Shown: in pieces, positions 45,046 through 54,057 of the stretch
Layout of the letters: every line of letters starts with the position of its first letter
How positions within the stretch are numbered: position 1 is the first letter of the stretch
NCBI GenBank assembly: GCA_002422395.1
Contig: DIUY01000011.1
Coordinates: 124,001 to 188,000 of the forward strand
Direction of reading: 5' to 3'
Length of the DNA: 64,000 nucleotides
DNA from: Methylococcaceae bacterium UBA6146
GTDB lineage: Bacteria > Pseudomonadota > Gammaproteobacteria > Methylococcales > Methylomonadaceae
Made by a program: the position numbers and the translations under genes
Notes under the pieces: generated by a model
The model's database searches: none
What the model was told of the DNA's origin: nothing
What the model saw: the letters and a program-made list of their open reading frames with translations, nothing else

Positions 45046-46044
45046 ATGATATTGGTGGCAGGGTTGGGGGTTTATTGGCAGTCCCGTGCGGACATGGCGC
45101 AGGCGCAACAAGACGCAGTAATGGCAATTGCCAAAGGGGCGGCGGCCAGTGTGTCAATGAGGATAGACCAGATCAATAGAACCCTCGATAAAATGGCACA
45201 AGACCCTGACGTTTTGACGGCAGTCACCATTGCCAACCCATCCATGTTGGCTGCGGTGGCGACTAAGCTTGAAAGATACCTGCCGGACGTCATAAAAATC
45301 AGGTTATTGCTGCCGGGCGTGAATAGCCTCGATGACGGCACTTTTCCTGCTATGGGGTTTGCTGACTTGGACATGGTGCGCGAAACCGCCGCAAAAAACC
45401 AGCCGCCAGCGGTACAAGGGGAAAAACAAGACCGGCATTTGGCAATTGCCCGCCAAATTAGACAAAATGACCAAGTTATAGGCGTTATTTTAGCCAGCCT
45501 GGACTACCAATTTATTAAAAACAGCCTGGCAACTTTGGCAGGTAAAAATGTCTATTTGGAAGTGGATCAAGAGAAATCCGTGCTTGCTTCCGTCGGCAAA
45601 AAAGACGATCTTGAACAACTTGAAGCAAACCAGGTGGCGGTGGCGAACACTGACTGGACACTGCATTATCAGTCCGCAGGCGGTATCGCAATTTATTTTG
45701 GTGTGGTTGCCAACATCCTTATTCCTGCCCTGTTTGCCACCTTGGCTTTTTTTGTTGGCTACCGCAGGCTTGTTGACATACTGACACAGGACTTAAGCAC
45801 ACTGATCAAAGCATTTAAGGATTTGGTGACAAATTCATTGCAAGGTAATTATGCCTTCCAATTAAGCGAGATGAGCGCGGTCATATCGAGCCTTATGCAA
45901 TTCAAACGCGTCGTTGATAAGGGCGAATACGAACCCGCCCCGCTCGAACAAGATGATTTCGACGCCAATATTATTGTCAGTGATGACGAAGATTTCAGCT
46001 TGGACAGTATTTTTGATGACAACGACTCGGATTTTAAGCTGTAA
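45046..46044 (+). CDS. Orphan N-terminal membrane/sensor region of an AlgC-like protein, with upstream in-frame TAG
   Basis: The 332-residue frame has a helix at its start, an extracytoplasmic segment (about 20-210), a second helix (about 215-245) and an acidic tail ending DNDSDFKL. A natural start with AGGAG spacing is at ATG 45004, but codon 9 of that frame is TAG (45028-45030) and the frame then continues into this one. The position between dut and argB is where Pseudomonas-type genomes place algC, whose long form has a similar N-terminal membrane extension and acidic linker. The catalytic phosphohexomutase part is missing. It is either a pseudogene remnant or a restarted protein from 45046. 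Confidence 0.55.
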   Translation: MILVAGLGVYWQSRADMAQAQQDAVMAIAKGAAASVSMRIDQINRTLDKMAQDPDVLTAVTIANPSMLAAVATKLERYLPDVIKIRLLLPGVNSLDDGTFPAMGFADLDMVRETAAKNQPPAVQGEKQDRHLAIARQIRQNDQVIGVILASLDYQFIKNSLATLAGKNVYLEVDQEKSVLASVGKKDDLEQLEANQVAVANTDWTLHYQSAGGIAIYFGVVANILIPALFATLAFFVGYRRLVDILTQDLSTLIKAFKDLVTNSLQGNYAFQLSEMSAVISSLMQFKRVVDKGEYEPAPLEQDDFDANIIVSDDEDFSLDSIFDDNDSDFKL

Positions 46045-46090
46045 CTCTGAACATACGCCTGCTAGCATCCCTTTATAATGGAATACGAAC

Positions 46091-46990
46091 ATGACAAAAA
46101 CAACAACCGCGCACCAAATAGCGGATGTATTAATTGAGGCGCTGCCTTATATCCAGCGCTTTAAAGGCAAAACCATCGTCGTTAAGTTTGGCGGCAATGC
46201 CATGGTTGATGAAGCCCTTAAACACAGTTTTGCCAGAGACATTGTGTTAATGAAACTGGTTGGCTTAAATCCCATCGTTGTGCATGGCGGCGGCCCACAA
46301 ATTGGCCAGTTGCTGGAAAGGCTGGGCAAGACGACGGGTTTTGTTGACGGTATGCGCATCACTGACAGCGAAACGATGGATGTGGTGGAAATGGTGCTAG
46401 GCGGCCTGGTAAATAAGGAAATTGTCAATTTAATCAATAGGCATGGTGGCAAAGCGGTGGGCTTGACGGGTAAGGACGGCGACTTTATCCGTGCGAGAAA
46501 AATCCATCTAAAAAAATCGGCGTTGGATGATGACGCTTCGGAAATCATTGATTTAGGCCATGTCGGCGAAGTCAGCAGTGTTGATCCGGCGGTTGTTGAC
46601 ATGCTTGGGCGCAGTGATTTTATTCCGGTTATTGCCCCTATCGGGGTAGGTGACGACGGGCGTTCCTACAACATCAACGCTGACTTGGTTGCCGGAAAAG
46701 TGGCTGAAGTGTTGAAGGCGGAAAAGCTGATTTTATTGACTAACACGGCGGGTATCCTCGATAAACAGGGCGAGCTGCTGACTGGCCTGTCAGTCAAGGA
46801 CATTGATGGTTTTATTGCGGATGGCACTATTTCAGGCGGCATGATACCTAAAACCCGATGCGCCACTGACGCGCTGAAAGGTGGCGTTAATAGTGTCCAC
46901 ATTATTGATGGGCGGGTAGATCACGCTGTCCTGCTTGAATTGTTCACTGATCAGGGCGTTGGCACTTTGTTATTGGGACGCTCCCGATAA
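46091..46990 (+). CDS. argB: Acetylglutamate kinase
   Basis: A 299-residue amino-acid kinase that phosphorylates N-acetylglutamate in arginine synthesis. Motifs are VVKFGGNAM near residue 28, VVHGGGPQIGQLL, NINADLVAGKVAEVL, LLTNTAGILD and GGMIPKT. The N-terminal helix before the kinase core suggests the hexameric, arginine-inhibited type. It is tail to tail with the DUF4124 gene, with 21 bp of overlap at the 3' ends. Confidence 0.95.
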   Translation: MTKTTTAHQIADVLIEALPYIQRFKGKTIVVKFGGNAMVDEALKHSFARDIVLMKLVGLNPIVVHGGGPQIGQLLERLGKTTGFVDGMRITDSETMDVVEMVLGGLVNKEIVNLINRHGGKAVGLTGKDGDFIRARKIHLKKSALDDDASEIIDLGHVGEVSSVDPAVVDMLGRSDFIPVIAPIGVGDDGRSYNINADLVAGKVAEVLKAEKLILLTNTAGILDKQGELLTGLSVKDIDGFIADGTISGGMIPKTRCATDALKGGVNSVHIIDGRVDHAVLLELFTDQGVGTLLLGRSR

Positions 46991-47971
46991 CGCATCATTG
47001 ACATAAGGCCGGAAAGACGAGCGTATGTCCCGCACTTTTTGGCTGGCACAGAGTTGCTGTCCGGGAATGGATTCGTGGCAATGGATGTCTAAAAACAGCT
47101 CATAATCGTTGTCGGTGATCTCTATTCTTGAGATGGACAAACTGATGTCCGTGTCTTTGCTTGGTGGCCGGTTCATAATCAGCCTATCGTTAAACACGTC
47201 TGGCAGGGTTGTCGAGTGCAGGTTGACAAAGGTGCGGGCAATTTCCCAGGCTTTGTTGCATTGGTGGTCGTTTTCACAATAAAACAGCCCTAGCGCGTTG
47301 GCTTCTTTAATGTTAGGGATTATCAAGTCGGATGAAGGTTTTTTTACGGATTGCGTCAAAAACAAATACCGTTCGATGTCTGCATGGTACTCATCCCGAA
47401 CCAGTTCCTGTTTGTCAACATTAGCTTGGATTGCTGTTTTAATTTGTTCAATCTGCTGTTGGGCGGCTTTTATATTCTCCAAACTGCTTTGCGGCACTTG
47501 CTGGCCGTTACGCTCAAAACCGGCCGCTGTTTTCAGCAGGCTGTCGAGCTGTTTGGCCGCATTTTTTAAGTTGTTTTCAAGTATTCCCCGTTGTGATTCA
47601 AATATCTGCATTTTTTCGGTGAGGTCGGCTGATATGTCTTCAGGAGAATGGTATGTGCTGAGTAGCGCGTCGTCATGAATTTTCTGGCGGGAAATTATTT
47701 TTTCTTGCGCTTGCCTGAGTGTCATAAGGCGATTTTCCAACGCTTGCTGTTCTTTTGACTTGGCTTTTTCCGTTGTTTTAACTGGCCGACCTTGTTTGTT
47801 TAACAATTCCCGCTGATATTTAGCTTTATCGGGGGGGATTTGGTCTGAATAAATTACGTTGCCTTGGTCATCTTCCAGACGGTACATTGTTGCCGACTCA
47901 GCCAATTGGCCGTTAAACGCCCAAAAAAAACAGCTTAACACAATGATTTTTTTTGATATTTCGAATTGCAT
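46970..47971 (-). CDS. DUF4124-domain secreted protein with coiled coil
   Basis: A 333-residue protein with a signal peptide (cleavage near LAESA, residue 27) and an N-terminal DUF4124 domain (MYRLEDDQGNVIYSDQIPP). A long Gln/Lys/Glu-rich region (about 65-190) is predicted as coiled coil by heptad look. The C-terminal region has four cysteines (FYCENDHQC, IHCHESIPGQQLC), likely disulfides in the periplasm. Function is unknown; DUF4124 proteins are common in Methylococcales and Pseudomonas. Confidence 0.75.
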   Translation of the reverse strand: MQFEISKKIIVLSCFFWAFNGQLAESATMYRLEDDQGNVIYSDQIPPDKAKYQRELLNKQGRPVKTTEKAKSKEQQALENRLMTLRQAQEKIISRQKIHDDALLSTYHSPEDISADLTEKMQIFESQRGILENNLKNAAKQLDSLLKTAAGFERNGQQVPQSSLENIKAAQQQIEQIKTAIQANVDKQELVRDEYHADIERYLFLTQSVKKPSSDLIIPNIKEANALGLFYCENDHQCNKAWEIARTFVNLHSTTLPDVFNDRLIMNRPPSKDTDISLSISRIEITDNDYELFLDIHCHESIPGQQLCASQKVRDIRSSFRPYVNDALSGASQ

Positions 47972-48068
47972 AGGTTATTGGATTAATGGTTTTTTGGGGT
48001 TCGTAATTATAAGCTAACGCTAAGTCTGGGACGTCAATTTAAATGTTGGGAAAATATAAAGCCTAATC

Positions 48069-48644
48069 TTAGCTAATCAGACTGGCCAACTGGTGCAAGG
48101 GCGGCAAAATGACCATTTTTGCCAATTGCAAAAACAGCAATGCCGCCAACGGTGACAAATCAATGCCGCCCAAGTCGGGGATAAATTTCCGGCAGATGTC
48201 CAACAAAGGCTCGGTCAGGCTCGCTAGAATAGACGATGCGGAATGGAACGCGCCCGGATTTGTCCAGCTTAGCAAGGCTCTGGCGAACACGGCAAACACA
48301 AAAATATTGATGAACAATGAGACCAGGTCAGTCAGCGACAACAGCGCTAAGGCGCCGATGTTTATCGTGACGCCTTGCAAAATCAATATGCTGAAATTGG
48401 CCAGCATTTGTAAAGCCAGCACCAGCACCAACGAGGACGTGTCGATTTTGCCCATCGGTGGCACAAAGCGGCGCAAGATCCGTAGTGGCGGATGTGTCAC
48501 TTTAACTAAAAACTGTGAGATCGGGTTGTAAAACGCCGCGCCACACCATTGCAGCAGAAAGCGCAACAACACCGCCAGAATATACAACGAAAATAGGGTA
48601 TCAATCACTAGAATGATAGGGTTGGTCAGGTAGCTTGAGTCCAT
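48069..48644 (-). CDS. yggT: YggT family membrane protein
   Basis: A 191-residue protein with two YggT repeats, each with a pair of transmembrane helices (LFSLYILAVLLRFLLQW..., and FINIFVFAVFARALLSWTNP...) and the motif T-P/E-PL-x-ICRKFIP. YggT proteins are implicated in osmotic shock resistance and envelope or division processes, but their mechanism is unknown. Its start shares one base with the proC stop, the typical proC-yggT pair. Confidence 0.92.
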   Translation of the reverse strand: MDSSYLTNPIILVIDTLFSLYILAVLLRFLLQWCGAAFYNPISQFLVKVTHPPLRILRRFVPPMGKIDTSSLVLVLALQMLANFSILILQGVTINIGALALLSLTDLVSLFINIFVFAVFARALLSWTNPGAFHSASSILASLTEPLLDICRKFIPDLGGIDLSPLAALLFLQLAKMVILPPLHQLASLIS

Positions 48645-49471
48645 TAGAGGGTCTCCATTTGTTTGGCCATTTCAATGGAACGGTTATAAGCCGCTTTTAA
48701 AGCGTTGGCAACCAATTCGGCAAAGCCGCCTTGTTGGAAGCTTTCTATGGCTTGTTGCGTAGTGCCGCCGGGTGACGTGACGCGCTTACGCAATTGCTCA
48801 GGCGACTCATCCGCTTCTAAGGCTATTTTTGCCGCACCTAACGCGGTTTGTTGGACGAGTAGCCGGGCGGTATGCTCGTTCAAGCCTAATTCCACCGCCG
48901 TTTTTTCCATAGCTTCCATTAATAAGAAGAAATACGCAGGGCCACTGCCGGAAACCGCAGTCACCGCATCCAGATCGGCTTCGTCACCGACCCATAGCGA
49001 AATGCCGACCGAGCGCATAATGCTTTCCGCCAAATTATGTTGCGTGACATTGACATTGGCATTGGCATACAAAGCCGTCGCTCCCGTCAGCACTAATGCG
49101 GGCGTATTGGGCATACAGCGGACAATAGCAACGCCCTCGCCTAACCACGCGCTCAAGCTGCTTAGCGGGATGCCCGCCGCGATAGAAACGACCAGCGTCT
49201 GTTTTTGCCGGATCATCGCCGCAATGCCGGTTGCGGCATCTTTAAGGGCTTGCGGTTTCACCGCCAAAACGATGACATCAACCGCAGCAATGACAGCCTC
49301 ATTGCTGGAGCTTGTGTTGACGTGCAAATTTGTCGCCAATGTGGCTAATGTTTCGGGATTAATATCAGATACCCAGATGTGTTCAGGGGCATGGCCGCTG
49401 GCGATCAACCCGCTGATCAGGCTCGATGCCATATTGCCGCCGCCAATAAAACCTATTTTGTTTGTTTTCAT
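48644..49471 (-). CDS. proC: Pyrroline-5-carboxylate reductase
   Basis: A 275-residue NADPH-dependent enzyme for the last step of proline synthesis. It shows FIGGGNMASSLI, VLAVKPQALKDA, SIAAGIPLSSL, IVRCMPNTPAL, AVSGSGPAYFFLLMEAM, and the C-terminal VTSPGGTTQQAIE. I chose the ATG at 49471 rather than the GTG two codons upstream because MKTNKIGFIGGGNM fits the family and GAGTG precedes it. It is coupled to yggT. yggS, often upstream, is absent; a SplB-like gene is divergent. Confidence 0.95.
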   Translation of the reverse strand: MKTNKIGFIGGGNMASSLISGLIASGHAPEHIWVSDINPETLATLATNLHVNTSSSNEAVIAAVDVIVLAVKPQALKDAATGIAAMIRQKQTLVVSIAAGIPLSSLSAWLGEGVAIVRCMPNTPALVLTGATALYANANVNVTQHNLAESIMRSVGISLWVGDEADLDAVTAVSGSGPAYFFLLMEAMEKTAVELGLNEHTARLLVQQTALGAAKIALEADESPEQLRKRVTSPGGTTQQAIESFQQGGFAELVANALKAAYNRSIEMAKQMETL

Positions 49472-49596
49472 AATCACTCTATATCAAATGGTTAGCACAA
49501 TTATTTTACCTTATATAAGGCGGGTGCAATAAATCACAAGCTTTTTCCGCTAAAATGCGAGGCTGTAGCTATTGTCCAAAGCGGTGAACAAGACCC

Positions 49597-50589
49597 ATGA
49601 TTGACACCATTTACATCGAAGAAGCCATCCGCACACATCGGCGTGTCCTCGATATTGTCGCGCGTTTCCCGCAGGCCCGTGTTGTTGCCTGCGCCCGCTA
49701 CGGCGAAGTGTTTAACCCCAAAGCCCAGAACTTCCGCCTGCAAAAACAAAAACCTGCGTTAATACTGGCGGAAAAGTATAACAATTTCGTCTTGCCCGCA
49801 CCGATAGGTTACGGCATTGGCGCACAACACAACTATTATTTTTCGCATGTCCTTAACTGCCTGTACGATTGCCGCTATTGTTTTTTGCAAGGCATGTACC
49901 AGTCCGCCCATTATGTTTTGTTTGTCAATTACGAAGATTTTCAGGAGGGCATCAGCGGGGTTTGTGCCGCAACGCCGGATGAAGACCTGTTTTTTTTCTC
50001 TGGATATGATTGCGATAGCCTCGCCTTAGAACCCGTCACCGGTTTTGCCGAGCATTTTTTGCCGTTTTTTGGCGGGCTACCCAATGCGTGGTTGGAATTG
50101 CGGACCAAAAGCACCCAAGTCAGAAGTCTGTTAAGCCGCCAGCCTTTGCCCCGATGTGTCGTGGCGTTCAGTTTGTCGCCGGATGGAATCGCCCAAAAAG
50201 TTGAAGCCAAAGCCCCGTCGCTACAACGGCGTTTAGATGCGCTGTGCAAATTGCAGCAGCAAGGTTGGCTGATAGGTTTGCGCTTTGACCCGCTAATCTA
50301 TCAACACGGTTACCAGCAACAATATCAACAATTTTTTGCCCAGGTGTTTGCCCGAATCGACTTAAACCAACTGCATTCGGTAAGCCTTGGCGTGTTTAGG
50401 TTGCCCGAAAATTTTTTTAAAAAAATCCACAAACTCTACCCTGATGAAAAGCTGTTGGCCGGCCCATTGGCGGCCAGGCAAGGGATGGTTTCTTATCAAC
50501 AGGAACTGGAACAAGCCTTGCTTGCGTACTGCACCGGACAAGTGTTGGCTTACATCCCCGCCAGCAAGTTTTTTCCATGCACACTATAA
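49597..50589 (+). CDS. Spore photoproduct lyase-family radical SAM protein
   Basis: A 330-residue radical SAM protein with the cluster motif C88-X3-C92-X2-C95 (CLYDCRYC), followed by FLQGMYQSAHYVLFVN. This is the SplB-type signature. In spore formers SplB repairs thymine dimers; Gram-negative non-sporulating homologues are poorly understood. The conserved third-strand Cys of SplB is not obvious. The gene overlaps the following SDR by 13 bases, so the two are co-expressed. A DNA-photoproduct repair role is possible but unproven. Confidence 0.82.
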   Translation: MIDTIYIEEAIRTHRRVLDIVARFPQARVVACARYGEVFNPKAQNFRLQKQKPALILAEKYNNFVLPAPIGYGIGAQHNYYFSHVLNCLYDCRYCFLQGMYQSAHYVLFVNYEDFQEGISGVCAATPDEDLFFFSGYDCDSLALEPVTGFAEHFLPFFGGLPNAWLELRTKSTQVRSLLSRQPLPRCVVAFSLSPDGIAQKVEAKAPSLQRRLDALCKLQQQGWLIGLRFDPLIYQHGYQQQYQQFFAQVFARIDLNQLHSVSLGVFRLPENFFKKIHKLYPDEKLLAGPLAARQGMVSYQQELEQALLAYCTGQVLAYIPASKFFPCTL

Positions 50590-51290
50590 AGCGCACGGTG
50601 CTGGTCACAGGAGCTAGTTCAGGCATAGGCCGGGCCATTGCCAGAAAGCTATTGCAACAAGGGCATAGGGTTATTGGCACAACGCGCGATAGCGATAAGT
50701 TCATCCATCCTCATCCCCTGTTCAGTCCGGTGCAATTGGACTTAGGTGGGCTGAAAAACCTGCCGGCGCAACTGCGCGGGCTGGAGCAACAGTTCCCCGC
50801 TATGGACGCGGTGATCTTTTGCGCCGGCAAAGGCCAGTTTGGCTCGTTGGAGGAGTTTTCATACGCCCAGATTGAAAGTTTAATGGCGCTAAATTTCACC
50901 AGCCAGGTGTTCTTGACCCGTGCCCTTTTGCCTGCATTAAAACGCAAACCCCGTAGCGATTTGATTTATATCGGCTCCGAAGCGGCGTTAAAAGGTAGCC
51001 GCAAAGGGGCGCTTTATTGCGCCAGCAAGTTTGCCCTACGCGGCTTTACCCAAGCTTTGCGCGAAGAATGCAGCAAAAGCAACGTGCGGGTGTGCCTGAT
51101 TAATCCGGGCATGGTGGGCACGCCATTTTTTGATGGTTTGGCCTTTTCCCCCGGCGATGATGGCAGCAATGCGTTAGAACCCGACGATGTTGCAGAAGCC
51201 GTCATCTATGTGCTGAATTCACGCGCACAAATGGTGGTTGATGAAATTAACTTGAACCCCTTAAACAAGGTGGTGAAATTTAAAAAATAG
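50577..51290 (+). CDS. Short-chain dehydrogenase/reductase
   Basis: A 237-residue classical SDR with NAD(P) loop TGASSGIG, CAGKGQFG at the NAG position, IGSEAALKG and catalytic YCASK. The TTRDSDKF segment after beta-2 suggests NADP. Substrate is unknown. It overlaps the SplB-like gene, and the SplB-SDR pair recurs in some proteobacteria in my recollection. A function in a shared pathway is inference. Confidence 0.85.
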   Translation: MHTIKRTVLVTGASSGIGRAIARKLLQQGHRVIGTTRDSDKFIHPHPLFSPVQLDLGGLKNLPAQLRGLEQQFPAMDAVIFCAGKGQFGSLEEFSYAQIESLMALNFTSQVFLTRALLPALKRKPRSDLIYIGSEAALKGSRKGALYCASKFALRGFTQALREECSKSNVRVCLINPGMVGTPFFDGLAFSPGDDGSNALEPDDVAEAVIYVLNSRAQMVVDEINLNPLNKVVKFKK

Positions 51291-51385
51291 GATGGCGGTT
51301 AATTTGTGACGGGTTATTGACGGCTGTTTTGAGACTCCACCTTTGAATGGCTGGCGACCGTCAATCCCAACAGTTGCAATCCGTC

Positions 51386-51658
51386 TCAGCTTTTCGGCGG
51401 CACATAGCCTTCCGGCATTTCATTATTGCCTTCAAACAAAAACTTCTGCCGCTCCTCGGCCAAAAAAGCGCGGGCTTTGGGGTCAAAGCTAGCCAAGCGG
51501 TTTTCATTAATCAGCATAGTTTGTTTGTTTAGCCAGTCTTGCCACGCTTGTTTGGAGACATTATCAAATATGTATTGGCCTTTTTCGCCGGGAAATGGTG
51601 GCGTGTCCAAGCCTTCAGCTTCCCGCCCTAATTTTACGCACTGCACTTTTCTGGTCAT
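51386..51658 (-). CDS. yggX: Oxidative damage protection/Fe(II)-trafficking protein YggX
   Basis: A 90-residue protein beginning MTRKVQCVKL with Cys7 conserved, then PPFPGEKGQYIFDNVSK, WQDWLNKQTMLINE and the C-terminal MPEGYVPP. YggX protects Fe-S enzymes against oxidative damage. I chose the ATG at 51658, preceded by GAGGA; the longer frame to 51721 is only the mutY end in another phase. The start lies 44 bases inside mutY, the usual mutY-yggX order. Confidence 0.95.
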   Translation of the reverse strand: MTRKVQCVKLGREAEGLDTPPFPGEKGQYIFDNVSKQAWQDWLNKQTMLINENRLASFDPKARAFLAEERQKFLFEGNNEMPEGYVPPKS

Positions 51659-52739
51659 GGTTATCCTCGTGATTGACTTGTTGCAACAACTTTTTGACTG
51701 GCGCGGGTAGCCCCAAGCCATTGGTTTGTTCTGCGTTATACCAGACCATCCCAGTGGCTTCCATCACAAAATTTGTAGGGTTTTCAGTCTTAATCAGCAA
51801 CGGCGTGTAGTCCAGATGATAATGCGAGAAAGTGTGCCGCCTGCTTTTCCATAATTGTTGGTCAATTATGGAAAAGCCCCGTGCCAAGCACCAGTCATGG
51901 GCTTCTTGAATGCTGCCGAATTCGGGTAGGCTCCATAAACCGCCCCAAATACCGGTTGGCGGCCTTTTTTCCAGCAACAGCTGGCCGCTGCGGTTGCCCA
52001 GCAACAAAAAAATCCGTTGTTTGACGGGCAAAGTTTTGCTGGGTTTTGGCGTTGGCAATAAGGCGACGATGCCGGTTAGCCTGGCCAGACAGCCGTCATG
52101 CAACGGGCACACGCCGCAAGCGGGTTTGCTGCGGGTACACAAGGTTGCGCCCAAATCCATCATTGCTTGCGTGTAATCGGCAACGCGCTCTTGTGGGGTC
52201 AATTCGGCGGCGACGGTCCAGAGCTGTTTGTTGACATGGCTATGCCCAGGCCAACCTTGAATGGCCTTAAACCGGCTTAACACCCGTTTGACATTGCCAT
52301 CCAAAATCGGCTGGCTTTTGTTAAAGGCGATGCTTAAGATTGCGCCAGCCGTGGATTGGCCGATGCCGGGCAAGGCAACCAGCGCTTCTAATGTTTCAGG
52401 GAAAAACCCCAATTCAACGACACGTTGCGCAGTTTTATGCAGATTGCGGGCACGGGCGTAATACCCCAAACCTGACTAATGCTGTAAAACGTCATCAACA
52501 GGCGCGTTAGCCAGCGATCCAATATCGGGGAACCGCGCCATAAACGCATTAAAGTAGGGGATGACGGTGCTGACTTGGGTTTGCTGGAGCATGGTTTCAG
52601 ACAGCCATACCCGATAGGGGCTCACCGGTTGTTGCCAAGGCAAGTCTTTGCGGCCATGCTGGTCAAACCAAGCAAGGACTTTAGCCTGAAAAATGCTTGG
52701 GGATAGGGTTAAAGCGGTCATTGTAAAGGGTGGCGTCAT
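51615..52739 (-). pseudogene. mutY: A/G-specific adenine glycosylase MutY interrupted by an in-frame TAG
   Basis: The reading frame is continuous over 374 codons except for one TAG at 52476-52478, between DDVLQH and SGLGYYARARNL. MutY proteins normally have Trp there (HLW-T/S-GLGYY), so TGG to TAG is the simplest change. The rest is intact: Glu of ETMLQQTQV, the catalytic Asp in LDGNVKRVL, the cluster C-X6-C-X2-C-X5-C (CTRSKPACGVCPLHDGC) and the C-terminal NUDIX-like 8-oxoG recognition domain. The enzyme removes A opposite 8-oxoguanine. If the stop is real, the strain should be a G:C to T:A mutator. It is coupled to cinA upstream (ATGA). Confidence 0.85.
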
Positions 52740-53959
52740 GCCTTTTGTTGCAAATGGCGGCGCAATAAGTCCAGCGCCAATAATGCGGCCTGGGTTTGTT
52801 TGCGCTTGCCGGAACCTGCGACCGTGTGGGCGGCGGTTTTAAAGCCGCTTTCGGTCAATAAGACGTCATATAAAACAATTGCCTGATCCCTGTCATTAAA
52901 TTGGTTCTTATCACCGGTATAAAGCTGGACCAGCACATAATCAGCGCCGCTGCCTTGCCGTAAGGTTGCCGCTATGGCCTGCGCCTGAGCCATTACATCA
53001 TCGCCGGTGACGGTTATATTCAGTTTATGCCTTAGCCGTTCTATAGATTGTTCATAACGGGTTTCCAGCAACCAGTTGGCGCCTAGGCACAAACCAGCCA
53101 GCAAGCCCTGGCTGACCGTTTCGACAACCGCCAGCGTTTTGCCCTGTTGCATCATAAGGCCGTCGATTACGGCCACTAAATCGCCGGATTCACATCCCGC
53201 GCCGTCGATGGCAAAAACATAATCGCCTAGTGGCGCGGCAATACGGTCAACTAATGTTTGCCGTTCTGCTGCGGGGTAACCCTGCGGGAACAATAGCTTG
53301 GTCTGCACGTCATTAAGGCCGGCGCGAAAGCCTAGCTGCACTTGCTGGGGAATGGGCACGGCACTGATGCGCTGCTGAATGTCCGACTCGCCAAGCCCGA
53401 TAGTTTTGACGGTGATTAACGTGGCGGGTCTTAAGGCAAAGCGTTCGGGTAAGGTGGGCAGGATTTTTTCCAGGAACATCGGGCGCATTTCCGAGGGCAC
53501 ACCGGGCAAAAATGCAAACCAGCAACGGTTATGCTGTATTGCAAACCCCGGCGCAGTGCCCCAGTCATTGTCCAACCGTAACGCGCCTTCAGGCAGCATT
53601 GCTTGTTTGCGGTTGGCTTCCGGCATCGGTTTGTTGCGGTTGGCAAAAAATTGTTGCATCCGGGCAAAGGCCGCCGCATCAAACACTAGTTGCAGGCCGA
53701 ACGCTTGGGCAACCGCTTCCGTGGTCAAATCATCAGTGGTCGGCCCCAAGCCACCGGTGCAAATGCAGCAATCCGCGCGGCTTGAAATCTCCTGAAGCAA
53801 GGTGATCAAATCGTCCAGCTTATCGCCCACGGCGGTATGCCGGGTCACGGTAAAACCGAGCTGCACCGCTTGCTGTGACAGCCATGCGGCATTGGTGTCA
53901 ACGGTTTGTCCGGTGACAATTTCTTCGCCTTGCGAGAAAGTTTCTAGCGTCGGGTTCAT
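52736..53959 (-). CDS. cinA: CinA-like protein (COG1058 domain with degenerate PncC domain)
   Basis: A 407-residue protein with the N-terminal MoaB/CinA domain (EEIVTGQTVDTNAAWLSQ, CICTGGLGPTTDDLT, LPGVPSEM), which in family members has ADP-ribose pyrophosphatase activity. The C-terminal amidohydrolase (PncC) domain normally has ESCTGG with the catalytic Ser; here the region reads VVETVSQGLLAG, so NMN deamidase activity is doubtful. I chose the ATG at 53959. It is coupled to mutY by a four-base overlap and lies divergent from ampD. Confidence 0.85.
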   Translation of the reverse strand: MNPTLETFSQGEEIVTGQTVDTNAAWLSQQAVQLGFTVTRHTAVGDKLDDLITLLQEISSRADCCICTGGLGPTTDDLTTEAVAQAFGLQLVFDAAAFARMQQFFANRNKPMPEANRKQAMLPEGALRLDNDWGTAPGFAIQHNRCWFAFLPGVPSEMRPMFLEKILPTLPERFALRPATLITVKTIGLGESDIQQRISAVPIPQQVQLGFRAGLNDVQTKLLFPQGYPAAERQTLVDRIAAPLGDYVFAIDGAGCESGDLVAVIDGLMMQQGKTLAVVETVSQGLLAGLCLGANWLLETRYEQSIERLRHKLNITVTGDDVMAQAQAIAATLRQGSGADYVLVQLYTGDKNQFNDRDQAIVLYDVLLTESGFKTAAHTVAGSGKRKQTQAALLALDLLRRHLQQKA

Positions 53960-54057
53960 GTTAGGTGGCTCACTTGAAGGTTTTTGGGTATCAAACACTG
54001 TACGGCATGAAAGGGTTGCCTAATAATAAGCGTTTTTTATCGTTTTGCCTTGCCCAA

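Noticed and set aside
48705..49532. 275-codon plus-strand frame over proC
   Set aside because: It mirrors proC in the opposite strand and has no recognisable domain or ribosome site; proC is certain.
45028..52478. Genome-wide reassignment of TAG
   Set aside because: rpoS, the polyketide synthase gene, ppk1 and dut all end with TAG at the expected C-terminus, so TAG works as a stop.
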